DNA of 43,712 nt from Methanobacteriota archaeon (lineage in GTDB: Archaea > Thermoplasmatota > Poseidoniia > Poseidoniales > Poseidoniaceae), in assembly GCA_002715725.1 (NCBI GenBank), contig PAZU01000045.1, forward strand, positions 1 to 43,712, given 5' to 3'. A program made the translations under genes and the position numbers. The notes under the pieces were generated by a model. It was not told the DNA's origin. It was given only the letters and a program-made list of their open reading frames with translations, and ran no database searches. This document shows, piece by piece, positions 1 through 8,852 of this stretch. Numbering within the stretch: position 1 is the stretch's first letter; each line of letters begins with the position of its first letter.

Positions 1-219
1 ACCTGTAATCCTGCTGCTAGAAGTGGAGAAGGACCGCTTGCTGGAATGCCGATCATAGATGCAGACAAGGCAAGAACTGTTGTGATAATTAAGCGAAGTT
101 TATCAGTAGGTTATGCGGGAGTAGATAACGATTTATTCTACGAAGATAAGACGATGATGTTGTTTGGTGATGGTAAGGCAATGATGACAGAATTAAACAA
201 CGCAATCAAAGATCTGTGA
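1..219 (+). CDS. pntB: NAD(P) transhydrogenase beta subunit, C-terminal fragment (5' truncated by window)
   Basis: Frame-1 translation TCNPAARSGEGPLAGMPIIDADKARTVVIIKRSLSVGYAGVDNDLFYEDKTMMLFGDGKAMMTELNNAIKDL* matches the PntB C-terminus (NPAA...AGMP...KRS...GYAG..N.LF....T.MLFGDAK). Confidence 0.9.
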   Translation, partial: TCNPAARSGEGPLAGMPIIDADKARTVVIIKRSLSVGYAGVDNDLFYEDKTMMLFGDGKAMMTELNNAIKDL

Positions 220-228
220 TTCCGTTAT

Positions 229-246
229 CCGCCCCTAAAGGGGCGG
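229..246 (+). terminator. GC-rich hairpin downstream of pntB
   Basis: CCGCCCC-taaa-GGGGCGG perfect 7-bp stem starting 10 nt after the pntB stop; no long T-tract follows. Confidence 0.5.
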
Positions 247-292
247 CAAATTGTGACAATGTTCAATAGGCAATCACAGGTGGCATCGATTA

Positions 293-1240
293 ATGTCCCG
301 TAGGTACTCTATCCTGCTGGTAGCGACTTTGGCTTTAATGCTGGCCGCTCCTGCATTTGGAAACTCACAGGGCCCACCTTGGATGCATAATGATCGCATC
401 ATCCCAGAAGAAGGATGTACCTGTCACGGAGCAGGAGGTTCTCCCTCAGATGAAGTGATTCTTTCGATTACTGGGGTGCCTAGAGTTTACGAAACGGGTG
501 CTTCTTACAATTTGACTATCAGTTTAGCACATCAAACATATGTAGCCGGTGGATACATGATATGGGATTATGCCGATGGAAACTTTACTCCTAGTGACGG
601 TTCAAAGTATGTCAAAGATTCAGGAGGTGCTCTATCTCATGACAATGTTGGAAATGATTGGGAAATTGTCTGGACTGCGCCTGAATCTGACACTGGGGAC
701 GTTCACTTCTCACTTGCTGGAAACATAGTAGATGGAAGTGGTGCGCCAGATGCAGGTGACCATTGGACAATTCTAACATTTACAGTTAGTGCACCAGGTA
801 CGGCCACACCAGATGCTGATGCAAGCCTCAGAACCATAAGTGTTGGAAACTATGATGCACTGTTTGGACAAAAATCTCCTGAGGAGATTGAAGCAGAAAA
901 GCAAGCTGAAATTGCTAGTGGATACCTTGAACAAGGAAATCTATATTTCTGGACAACATTATCTATACTCATTGTAGCAGCAGTGATTCAAGGCGAATTC
1001 TATGAACGAAGATTCGGAGGAGGCCCACCACATCTAGACATGAGTTTGGCAATACCCCAAGGTATCCGTCGAGGAGCAATTACACTTGGTTTAGCGATCG
1101 GATTCGGATGGGCTATTGATACCGCACTGCCATGGGGATACACTCTGGTGATAGGAATGTGTCTCCTTTGGGGCTTATTCGGTGTTTACCGAACTGTAGT
1201 GCAAGCGCGTGCTGAAAAGCAAGACATGGATTTGGTCTGA
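293..1240 (+). CDS. Secreted, membrane-anchored protein with CxCH motif (choice-of-anchor V / Reeler-like)
   Basis: Signal peptide, EEGCTCHGAGGSPS motif, beta-rich domain, hydrophobic helices near the C-terminus. Confidence 0.65.
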   Translation: MSRRYSILLVATLALMLAAPAFGNSQGPPWMHNDRIIPEEGCTCHGAGGSPSDEVILSITGVPRVYETGASYNLTISLAHQTYVAGGYMIWDYADGNFTPSDGSKYVKDSGGALSHDNVGNDWEIVWTAPESDTGDVHFSLAGNIVDGSGAPDAGDHWTILTFTVSAPGTATPDADASLRTISVGNYDALFGQKSPEEIEAEKQAEIASGYLEQGNLYFWTTLSILIVAAVIQGEFYERRFGGGPPHLDMSLAIPQGIRRGAITLGLAIGFGWAIDTALPWGYTLVIGMCLLWGLFGVYRTVVQARAEKQDMDLV

Positions 1241-1244
1241 TAAC

Positions 1245-2540
1245 ATGGAAGACCTACACCTGTCCAGTGACGACAGGAGCAGCATTCAATCACATCTTGA
1301 TGAACTATCAGGGCGCTTAACATCTGTCATAATTTTAGTAATAATACTAACAGGAATATGGTCAATATCCATAGATGAAATTTTGCGATATATCCTTGAT
1401 CGTTTAGATCCTTGCGATGTATCTTGTGTCAACATATTTTCTCCAGATGAATGGGCGGGAACACGTTGGTTAAGTGCAGCACTTTTGGGACTATTGACTG
1501 CAGCACCTTTTGCGATGACACAAGCGTATTCTTTTGCTAAACCCGGATTGCTACCTAGCGAAAGAAGAGCGTTCGTAATTTGGATGATTATGATGTGGAT
1601 ATTAGCATTTAGTTCACTTGTATTCACAGTCGCTGAATTTTTGCCATGGCTATATGCATACGGGCATTCATTCAATATTGACAGCGGATTAATTGGGAGA
1701 TACGATGCTGCAGAAATGTTGCGGATCTCAATTTCGATTGCTTGGGCCATGATTCTAGTTTTAGCAGCTATGAGTGTCGTAACAATTGCAGGAATATCTA
1801 AACTAATTTGGTCCGGAAATGCTGGATGGTGGCGCCTAAGAATTCACGGCATTATGTTGATGTTACTATGGTTGGTAATACCTGCTGACCTGCCTGGACT
1901 TCTATTTACTCTGACTATTTTGGCATCTGGAGTGGTTGAACTAATCGGATGGAAATCGTTCAGAGCACCGATGCCAATAGGCCATGGAATGCGTGACCTA
2001 TTAGACTCAGAAGGTGGTGTTCATCGTGTTTTGTATGTTGATTGTGAATGCTGTGGAACCTCTCCAAAAATCAGACCATTAAAGGGCATGGGAAGAGTCG
2101 GATATTCATCTGTATGCAGAACTGAAGAAGAGCAAGATCACTTACTAGATGTAGTGAAGAGATTTAATGTAAGTAAATCTGTATTTTCAGGATGTGCAAT
2201 TGATTCGATGCCGGTAGATTACATGGACTCATTGAGATTCTTAGGATGTAGTGCATCGACATTGAATCTTGCACAAATCAGTGTCGCTAGAACAGATAAA
2301 AACGATATTGATTTGAGATTATCAATGGCATGGCAAACAGTTCCATGGAGTGAAGAGAGTGCGATTGAAAGGTGTGTGAAATTGATTTCTGATTCAAATA
2401 TTTCAACTATTCACGTAGGTGAAAAAATACCATTTGGCTTGAACCTTCAATCTTACGAAGCTTGGATTGCAAGTCCAACTGAATCGCTAATTGACAAAAT
2501 AGAAGAATTAGGCATATCGGTGAAGTATTGCAGCAATTGA
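1245..2540 (+). CDS. TatC-like membrane protein with additional C-terminal soluble domain
   Basis: N-terminal SHLDELSGRL and FAKPGLLPSERR match TatC signatures; about 6 TM segments, then ~180 aa with CECCG. ATG at 1245 is preferred over the upstream in-frame ATG at 1209, which lies inside the preceding gene. Confidence 0.75.
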   Translation: MEDLHLSSDDRSSIQSHLDELSGRLTSVIILVIILTGIWSISIDEILRYILDRLDPCDVSCVNIFSPDEWAGTRWLSAALLGLLTAAPFAMTQAYSFAKPGLLPSERRAFVIWMIMMWILAFSSLVFTVAEFLPWLYAYGHSFNIDSGLIGRYDAAEMLRISISIAWAMILVLAAMSVVTIAGISKLIWSGNAGWWRLRIHGIMLMLLWLVIPADLPGLLFTLTILASGVVELIGWKSFRAPMPIGHGMRDLLDSEGGVHRVLYVDCECCGTSPKIRPLKGMGRVGYSSVCRTEEEQDHLLDVVKRFNVSKSVFSGCAIDSMPVDYMDSLRFLGCSASTLNLAQISVARTDKNDIDLRLSMAWQTVPWSEESAIERCVKLISDSNISTIHVGEKIPFGLNLQSYEAWIASPTESLIDKIEELGISVKYCSN

Positions 2541-2571
2541 TTCAAAGAGCATAACACTCACAATAATTCCA

Positions 2572-4626
2572 ATGCGACCCGGAATTGGTTGGCCTATTGC
2601 AATTGTGCTATCACTACTTTCCGTAGTAGCATTTGCAAATGGAGAAGCCCTAAATGAGTGGGTTAAGGAGCATGCAATTACAATTCAGGATGAAGAGGAA
2701 GGGCCGTTAGTTGGAATTACTGAACAAGAAGTGTGGCTAGTCGTATTGATTGATTTCCCAGACCAAAATGAAAATTCAAATTGCGACCAACAACGAGCAT
2801 CAAATTTGATTGACCAGGGTGCAAGAGACCATTTGAACCAAGGATTCAGTCCTGAATCAACGTTGGAGATCGATTATCATGATAGAATAGTGTCCACAGA
2901 TTATGGTATGGCAGACTATGGTCACGATGTTGATGGTGAGAATGATGTTGGCAGGAAAGGAGTAAATCCACACACACTTGCTCAGGAAATAGTACTTGAG
3001 ATTAAGGATGAAGTCCCAGACTGGTCAAAATATGATTTGAACGATGATGGATGGGTAGACCGTTTTCTAATTCTTCATTGTGTAAAGCCACAAGAGGATG
3101 GGGGCGGTTCAAGTTCACGGATCTGGTCACATTTTTCTTCAATTGAAGAAGTTGTAGAACTGCCGGACGAACTAAAGATTTCTCATTATACGATTTCCAG
3201 TCAGCACTCATCTAACAACTTTGGAACGATAATGCATGAGATGTATCATCAATTAGGAGCTGCAGATCTATACGCAGTTCACGATGACACTGTTAATCAA
3301 AACTGGAAAGGTATTGGAAAATGGGACATAATGGCAAGTGGAAATTGGAATGGTAATGGAGCATGGCCTGCACTTCCGTCTAGTCCAAGTATCGAGTTGA
3401 TCGGTGGTGAAAGACATCAAGATTTGAGACTTGAATGGATGCCTGGCACTAACTGCACAGGTCCAGTTTACACATTTGAGGGACATTCAGAAGGAGGTGA
3501 CTCTCTGAAAATACCTATTGGCGAGCAAGAGTATATTTGGATAGAGTACCGTAGTGACTCAGGATATGATTCTAATCTACCTGGCAATGGATTACTTGTT
3601 TTGCAACAGGACCTGCGAGCAGGTGAGATTGAAGATAACTTAGTTAATTCACATCCTGAAAGAGCATGGCTAAAAGTAATTGAAGCGGATGGGGAACAGA
3701 ATATGGTTGCTGGAAACAATGATGGTGAAGAAAGCGATGTTTTCGGTGATGGTGAGTCATTCGGTTCGGAAGGAATTACAATCAGAAATCGGGATGGGGT
3801 TCTCGTAGATTGGAAAGCGGTTGTTTCAGTAGATAATGGAACATATAGCGTAGAGTTTTCTTCCCTAGAATGTGGACATATTGCAGATATTGAACTCCCA
3901 GATTACGGATCGGTTCTTACACCGGGAGATAATATTCCTATCACTGCAGAATGCGCTGGAATTGAGTTCGACTTAATTAGCAGCGATGGAAGAGAACTTT
4001 CTGTAGAAAATGGCGAAATTAAGTTTGCATCTTCTGGAATTGTGGGTGTTGTTGGATTAATTACGGGGACTATTTCTTGTGCACAAGGTACAGATTTCGA
4101 TGTCAAACACGAATTCGAAATATTAGGTAATATACCCATTGAATCAACATTTGAAGCAAATATTCCTACTGTGGAATCATCGACAATTGAAGTCCCAGTT
4201 CAATTCAAAGGTGATGGAACACAAATGTGGCTAGTAGGTCTTGATGGTCCTTTGTCAAGAGTTGCTGAAACTCAAGTAAATCAAGAACTATCAGATGGCT
4301 CAAAGATTGTACTTGACATCAATCCATCCGGCCTACTTGTAGAAGGTATGGTGATTCGAGGCGAAGTCATTTTAGCGTCGGATTCTGGACATAATTACCA
4401 CATCAATATCGAATTAGTAGCTGGGGATGAAGAAGAATCTACAATTGAGGAATGGACTAGTCCAGCCAAATTAATTCCAATCGCCCTTGGTTTATGTGCG
4501 ATATGGATCGTGCTAGGAATCAAGTCACCTACCAGGGAGGTGGCGACTGATAACAAGGAAGTGCCAACTACTCCTCTTTATGGCGATGACCCAACTTTTG
4601 TTGACCCCTTCGGCGAGACGTACTGA
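2572..4626 (+). CDS. M6-family (immune inhibitor A-like) secreted metalloprotease with C-terminal TM anchor
   Basis: Signal peptide, GTIMHEMYHQLGAADLY (HExxH), Met-turn-like KWDIMASG, C-terminal TM helix. Confidence 0.85.
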   Translation: MRPGIGWPIAIVLSLLSVVAFANGEALNEWVKEHAITIQDEEEGPLVGITEQEVWLVVLIDFPDQNENSNCDQQRASNLIDQGARDHLNQGFSPESTLEIDYHDRIVSTDYGMADYGHDVDGENDVGRKGVNPHTLAQEIVLEIKDEVPDWSKYDLNDDGWVDRFLILHCVKPQEDGGGSSSRIWSHFSSIEEVVELPDELKISHYTISSQHSSNNFGTIMHEMYHQLGAADLYAVHDDTVNQNWKGIGKWDIMASGNWNGNGAWPALPSSPSIELIGGERHQDLRLEWMPGTNCTGPVYTFEGHSEGGDSLKIPIGEQEYIWIEYRSDSGYDSNLPGNGLLVLQQDLRAGEIEDNLVNSHPERAWLKVIEADGEQNMVAGNNDGEESDVFGDGESFGSEGITIRNRDGVLVDWKAVVSVDNGTYSVEFSSLECGHIADIELPDYGSVLTPGDNIPITAECAGIEFDLISSDGRELSVENGEIKFASSGIVGVVGLITGTISCAQGTDFDVKHEFEILGNIPIESTFEANIPTVESSTIEVPVQFKGDGTQMWLVGLDGPLSRVAETQVNQELSDGSKIVLDINPSGLLVEGMVIRGEVILASDSGHNYHINIELVAGDEEESTIEEWTSPAKLIPIALGLCAIWIVLGIKSPTREVATDNKEVPTTPLYGDDPTFVDPFGETY

Positions 4627-5472
4627 AAGGCAAACACCTTCCCAATTTGAGGGGGCATCTACTTCCATTTGCATTAGCCATGGTGCATGATCTTCCTCCA
4701 CAGGTGTAGCATATACTCTCCACCTACATCCATACTTGAAGCCAGGTCGCATCAATAATCCACGAGAATTCAGTTCATCGAATAAATCGGTTACAGGATT
4801 CTGAACACCATTTACCCAATCTAATTCTTCTTCACGCATAAATTTTCGAGAAAGATGTTCTACACCGAGTAAAGGGTAATCACTCTTAGTTGCAGGAACT
4901 AATTTTCCTTTTGGTTCGATTATAGATAGTCGATACATGGTAACATCCATCTCATCATCAACAATAGCAATTTCTGCCTTACGACTATTTTCTGATAAAG
5001 ACATAGTCCAATCTAATAATTCATTGATATCAAACTCATCTTTTGCAAGAGACCATCTCACTTCTGCTTCTGCATCACCTTTGCTAGGATGAGATTCTCT
5101 GGACCATCTTAGCCATTTACCATCAACTGGCACTACCTTTTCTCCTGCGCTACGAATGACGTCAAATGCTACCGATTTATGTGCAAAATGAGGATCCTCT
5201 GAAAGACGATTGTCAACCCATCCTTCTTCAAGAGGTATGTGCCTGTGCCAGTGGCAAAACATGACCTCCTCTTCAGTTAGTACTATTCCACCGTCAATCG
5301 GCTTACCCAAAGCCGATTTTTGATAAAGTCGATTAGAAAGTGGCTCTGCGACAAACCATCCTGATTCATGCTTAGCAGGAGGCATATTTGGTTTTGCAGG
5401 AGCACCCTCTCCTGACAACCCAATTGGCCGGGTTGGCCTAGACCTTGGTCTGGACTTCCTACCATCTGCCAT
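4525..5472 (-). CDS. endA: tRNA-intron endonuclease, two-unit archaeal type
   Basis: C-terminal catalytic unit RPGFKYGCRWRVY...DHAPWLM...NKSWVIA with Tyr/His/Lys triad context; degenerate N-terminal unit (GGIVLTEEEVMF). Confidence 0.85.
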   Translation of the reverse strand: MADGRKSRPRSRPTRPIGLSGEGAPAKPNMPPAKHESGWFVAEPLSNRLYQKSALGKPIDGGIVLTEEEVMFCHWHRHIPLEEGWVDNRLSEDPHFAHKSVAFDVIRSAGEKVVPVDGKWLRWSRESHPSKGDAEAEVRWSLAKDEFDINELLDWTMSLSENSRKAEIAIVDDEMDVTMYRLSIIEPKGKLVPATKSDYPLLGVEHLSRKFMREEELDWVNGVQNPVTDLFDELNSRGLLMRPGFKYGCRWRVYATPVEEDHAPWLMQMEVDAPSNWEGVCLSVRLAEGVNKSWVIAIKRSSWHFLVISRHLPGR

Positions 5473-5533
5473 GTTAGGCGCATAGTGACCAGTCTTATGT
5501 GCCTCCCCCTTAGTAGGGATACGAGGGAGCAGT

Positions 5534-6493
5534 ATGGTCGACGGTTATCTGGGAACGATGACAACCGAAGAACGTACTCTTTTGCACCTATTCGACAATC
5601 TACTTCCAGAAGGTCAATGGGAGGCACCTTTCGCAGTTACACAAGCAGGGATATCAGCTGCGGTTCATGTACAAAGAAAGCATGTTCCTAGAACTCTAAA
5701 GCGTCTAGAAAATAGAGATGAGTTGATATCTGGGCAAAGGCATGTACCTGGTGCTAAACAGCGTAGACGAGTCTATGGATTGACAGCTAGCGGTAGAGCG
5801 CGCGCAGGTGAATTAAGGGATAGAATTCTTAATGAAATGGTGTTGAAAAATGGTGAAAAAATCGTCTTAGGTTCCCTGAGAAAGGGAGGTCAAATGACTC
5901 TTGACTTGCTCTCTTATCTCGATGAAGGACTAGTATTCCATGAAAGCAGAGTCATTTCTCCAGTATCAAACCCGGAAGGTACCGCTTCTCTAGACGCACA
6001 AGCAGGAGAGAGTCTTGTCAAGAGAATGTTTGCTCGTGCTTGGGAAGATGGCAAGATTACGAAGGATGAACAACAACTGATTACAGAGGTCGTAACCTTC
6101 CTAGGAATGCACCCTGAAAGAGTAGGACGACTTTCCGATGATGCCAGAAGAGCTCAAAATGCTCCGCCACCGGAGGATGTTTATCGTGATATGCTGCGGC
6201 AGGCTTTGGTCGATGGGGAGATTGTAGAGGATGAAATTTCCTTGTTAACAACAATGCGTGATGCATTCCAAATCGATATGGAAACTCACGAAAGGTTGCT
6301 TGATGAAGCAAGAGCAGACCCGATTTTGGATGAGGCTACATTCACATATCGTGCAACGCTTGTAACAGCACTTGCAGATGGCATGATTACGCATGACGAG
6401 GAAGCGATGTTACGTACACTTAGGGAAAATCTTGGAATTTCTGATTCACGTCATGCAAGTTTGTTGGCAGAACTATTGGATAGAGATGATTGA
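5534..6493 (+). CDS. Winged-helix (MarR-like) DNA-binding protein fused to TerB-like acidic repeats
   Basis: N-terminal wHTH (VPRTLKRLENRDELISGQRH...RRVYGLTASGRARA), then three AxxDGxIxxDE-type repeats. Confidence 0.7.
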   Translation: MVDGYLGTMTTEERTLLHLFDNLLPEGQWEAPFAVTQAGISAAVHVQRKHVPRTLKRLENRDELISGQRHVPGAKQRRRVYGLTASGRARAGELRDRILNEMVLKNGEKIVLGSLRKGGQMTLDLLSYLDEGLVFHESRVISPVSNPEGTASLDAQAGESLVKRMFARAWEDGKITKDEQQLITEVVTFLGMHPERVGRLSDDARRAQNAPPPEDVYRDMLRQALVDGEIVEDEISLLTTMRDAFQIDMETHERLLDEARADPILDEATFTYRATLVTALADGMITHDEEAMLRTLRENLGISDSRHASLLAELLDRDD

Positions 6494-6518
6494 AAAGCAG
6501 AACCAGTGAGGGACAGAT

Positions 6519-7571
6519 ATGGGAATGAGCGATGTAGAGCATGAGATTCATGACAGATTAATCAATTTACAAACTCAAATCAAGAATATGTCGGGTGATA
6601 TCGTCTTGGTAGGAGATATCATGCTTGACAGATATATCCATGGATATGCAAATAATCTAAACTCACGCGCTCCAGTTCCTGTTCTCAAAGAAACAGAAAG
6701 ATACGAGGACGTAGGTGCTGCTGCACATGTTGCTAGAGGTTTAGAGAATATTGGACTTGATGCAATATTGTTCGGAGTAATCGGAGATGACTTACCTGGG
6801 GGAAACATTCTCGAGGCCCTTGAAGAAGAAGAAGTCGAATGTGATGGTATTGCAATAATTGAAGACAGGGTTACAACTGTAAAAACACGAATGATTGCGG
6901 GTAGAGAGTATTTGATTTCCAGTCAGCAATTATTGTTAAGATGGGACATTGAAGATGATACACCGATTGATTCTGAGGCTCATTCTTCGATCATAGACCA
7001 AGCAGTTTCAAGAATTGCAACAGCGGATGTTCTAGTAATCTCTGACTACGGACAAGGAGTTGTAACCGACGATGGCGCTGCTAGATTAATCAATGCTGCG
7101 AAAATCGCTGGAGTGCCGGTTATCTGTGATCCAAAACTAACTGGATTGCATAGAACAGCAGGTGCTGATTGGGTGATTTTCCAAACTAGAGGTTTGGACT
7201 TGATGGCCAAGAGAATGGCATGTAGTGATTCTTCAGAAGCAGCAAAGATGCTGATAAATGAGAATGATTGGAATAACCTTGTAGTGCTGCAAGGTGAAAA
7301 TGGAGTGACAATTTACACTAGTGATGAACAGATTATTTCATCGCCATGCACACTAGCAGAACCTCGTGGTGCAATCGGAATCATTGATGCCGCTGCAGTA
7401 GCGGTAGCGGCAGGAGTGAATCTTGGACTTGAGGTTACAGATATTGCCCACTTAGCTAATGCTGCTTGTGAATGTATCATGAGCGGTACACAAAATTTCA
7501 CACTTACAAGTGATGATCTAGCAAATCGCCTAGGTGAAGTGGCTTGGAGTCTGCAAATTTCCCAGAGGTGA
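6519..7571 (+). CDS. PfkB / RfaE (HldE-N)-like carbohydrate kinase homolog
   Basis: DIVLVGDIMLDRYIHG...SRAPVPVLKE...VGAAAHVARGLENIG...LRWDIED resembles RfaE N-domain; C-terminal motif degenerate. Confidence 0.75.
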   Translation: MGMSDVEHEIHDRLINLQTQIKNMSGDIVLVGDIMLDRYIHGYANNLNSRAPVPVLKETERYEDVGAAAHVARGLENIGLDAILFGVIGDDLPGGNILEALEEEEVECDGIAIIEDRVTTVKTRMIAGREYLISSQQLLLRWDIEDDTPIDSEAHSSIIDQAVSRIATADVLVISDYGQGVVTDDGAARLINAAKIAGVPVICDPKLTGLHRTAGADWVIFQTRGLDLMAKRMACSDSSEAAKMLINENDWNNLVVLQGENGVTIYTSDEQIISSPCTLAEPRGAIGIIDAAAVAVAAGVNLGLEVTDIAHLANAACECIMSGTQNFTLTSDDLANRLGEVAWSLQISQR

Positions 7572-7575
7572 AATC

Positions 7576-8043
7576 TTGAGTTATTGGGTTCGACCCACTA
7601 CAGCCGACATTGGTATTCGTGCATTTGGAAAGAATGCCAATGATCTCGTAAAAGAGATGACAATTGGGATGCAATCTATTCTTTTAGCTGAGAATCAAGA
7701 CTTGAATTCAATAACAAGAAAAACTGCAAGATGGGAAGTCTCACACAACGGTGACATTGAGATATTGGTAGTAAAATGGTTAGATGAAGTGCTATACAGA
7801 TCTGAAGTCAATGACGAATTTTTGCTTGAATGCCAACCTATGATTAAAGATGACATGATTGAGGCACAAGTATCATTTGTGTCAAAAGATGATGTCGATT
7901 TTGAAATTGAAATCAAGGCTGTTACAACACATGAATTTGCATTTAGAGAAGTTGAGCAAGATGAAACAATTCCTTCTGAATGGGAAGAAGTACCTTCATT
8001 CGACGGTCCTGGATGGTATGGAGATGTCGTCTTCGACATCTAA
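7576..8043 (+). CDS. Archease
   Basis: TTG start preceded by AGGTG; TTADIGIRAFG..., EIEIKAVTTHEF, C-terminal WYGDVVFDI typical of archease. The ATG-start ORF at 7534 overlaps the kinase gene. Confidence 0.85.
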   Translation: MSYWVRPTTADIGIRAFGKNANDLVKEMTIGMQSILLAENQDLNSITRKTARWEVSHNGDIEILVVKWLDEVLYRSEVNDEFLLECQPMIKDDMIEAQVSFVSKDDVDFEIEIKAVTTHEFAFREVEQDETIPSEWEEVPSFDGPGWYGDVVFDI

Positions 8044-8457
8044 CGTTGCAAGGATACCAATTAACAATCCAATCGGACCTAACATCATGCAAGTCAAAAG
8101 CACAGGCATAGAGATTTGAATTGGCCTACCTGCTGCCAACATTCGCATCCAAATATATCTACCAATGAAAGTATCCATCACTAAGAAATGTAGCCATGCT
8201 AAAATTATCATTTCATCGCTTGAAAAGAGTTCTATCACAAGGTTTGGAGTAGGCATTTCAGATCCTAATGTAACCAACACATCTGCTGCGTTTGGCAACA
8301 ATAGAATGGCATATGAAGCAATCAATGGGAATGAACATATTCTGAGGTCACCAACAATTTTTTTGGTAATTTCGTGCTTTGGAAAAAACCACATCAAAAC
8401 CCATAGTGGGAATATGAAAATCGAAGAAAACCAGAAAGTTGCGCTCATCAAATCCAT
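7996..8457 (-). CDS. ABA4-like (DUF4281) integral membrane protein
   Basis: FPKHEITKK...LFSSDEMIILAWLHFLVMDTFIGRYIW...LLTCMMLGPIGLL matches the ABA4 family pattern; 4 TM segments. Confidence 0.8.
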   Translation of the reverse strand: MDLMSATFWFSSIFIFPLWVLMWFFPKHEITKKIVGDLRICSFPLIASYAILLLPNAADVLVTLGSEMPTPNLVIELFSSDEMIILAWLHFLVMDTFIGRYIWMRMLAAGRPIQISMPVLLTCMMLGPIGLLIGILATLDVEDDISIPSRTVE

Positions 8458-8491
8458 TTAATTGCCTCAGTAACTACTACAGTTCTAAGTT

Positions 8492-8505
8492 TACAATATT
8501 TTGTA
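8492..8505 (-). promoter_or_regulatory. Candidate TATA-like element for the ABA4-like gene
   Basis: TACAATATTTTGTA (near-palindromic AT-rich element) 35-48 nt upstream of the minus-strand start at 8457. Confidence 0.3.
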
Positions 8506-8531
8506 TGAAAGCAAGTGGGAATTCCAAAGGT

Positions 8532-8820
8532 GGACCCTCGTATCCATGAGCCAAATCCACAGGCTTCCTCCGTCCCGTTACCCCACGGCACCCATGGCCC
8601 CAGGTAGGGCTGCTCCGTTCCCGGCCTGACCTGTTCCCCCGGTTATTCAGTTCCCGACTCCTTCCGGTTTCGGTTCATGACACCCGGGTCACGTGGGGGC
8701 GAGACATCGACGTCCGCCTATGGGAACCCATGGACCGGCTGAGCCGCCCCTTGGCTTTCGGACCGCCATTTGCGATTTGCGGAAGAGGGCACGCAAACTC
8801 CCCTCCTATCCCATGCGTCC
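8532..8820 (-). ncRNA. Signal recognition particle RNA (archaeal 7S RNA); ends approximate
   Basis: Minus strand contains the helix-8 signature CAGGTCAGGCCG-GGAA-CGGAGCAGCCCTACCTG (8601-8633), an Alu-side CCGAAAGCCAAGGGGCGG segment, high GC relative to flanks, and ~290 nt length. 5' GGAC can pair with 3' GTCC. Confidence 0.87.
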
Positions 8821-8852
8821 GTAACCTTCGGGTATTTTGAACCCACCGTAGG

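Noticed and set aside
4525-8043. endA plus archease as a dedicated tRNA-splicing operon
   Set aside because: They are on opposite strands and separated by two unrelated genes; no rtcB in the window.
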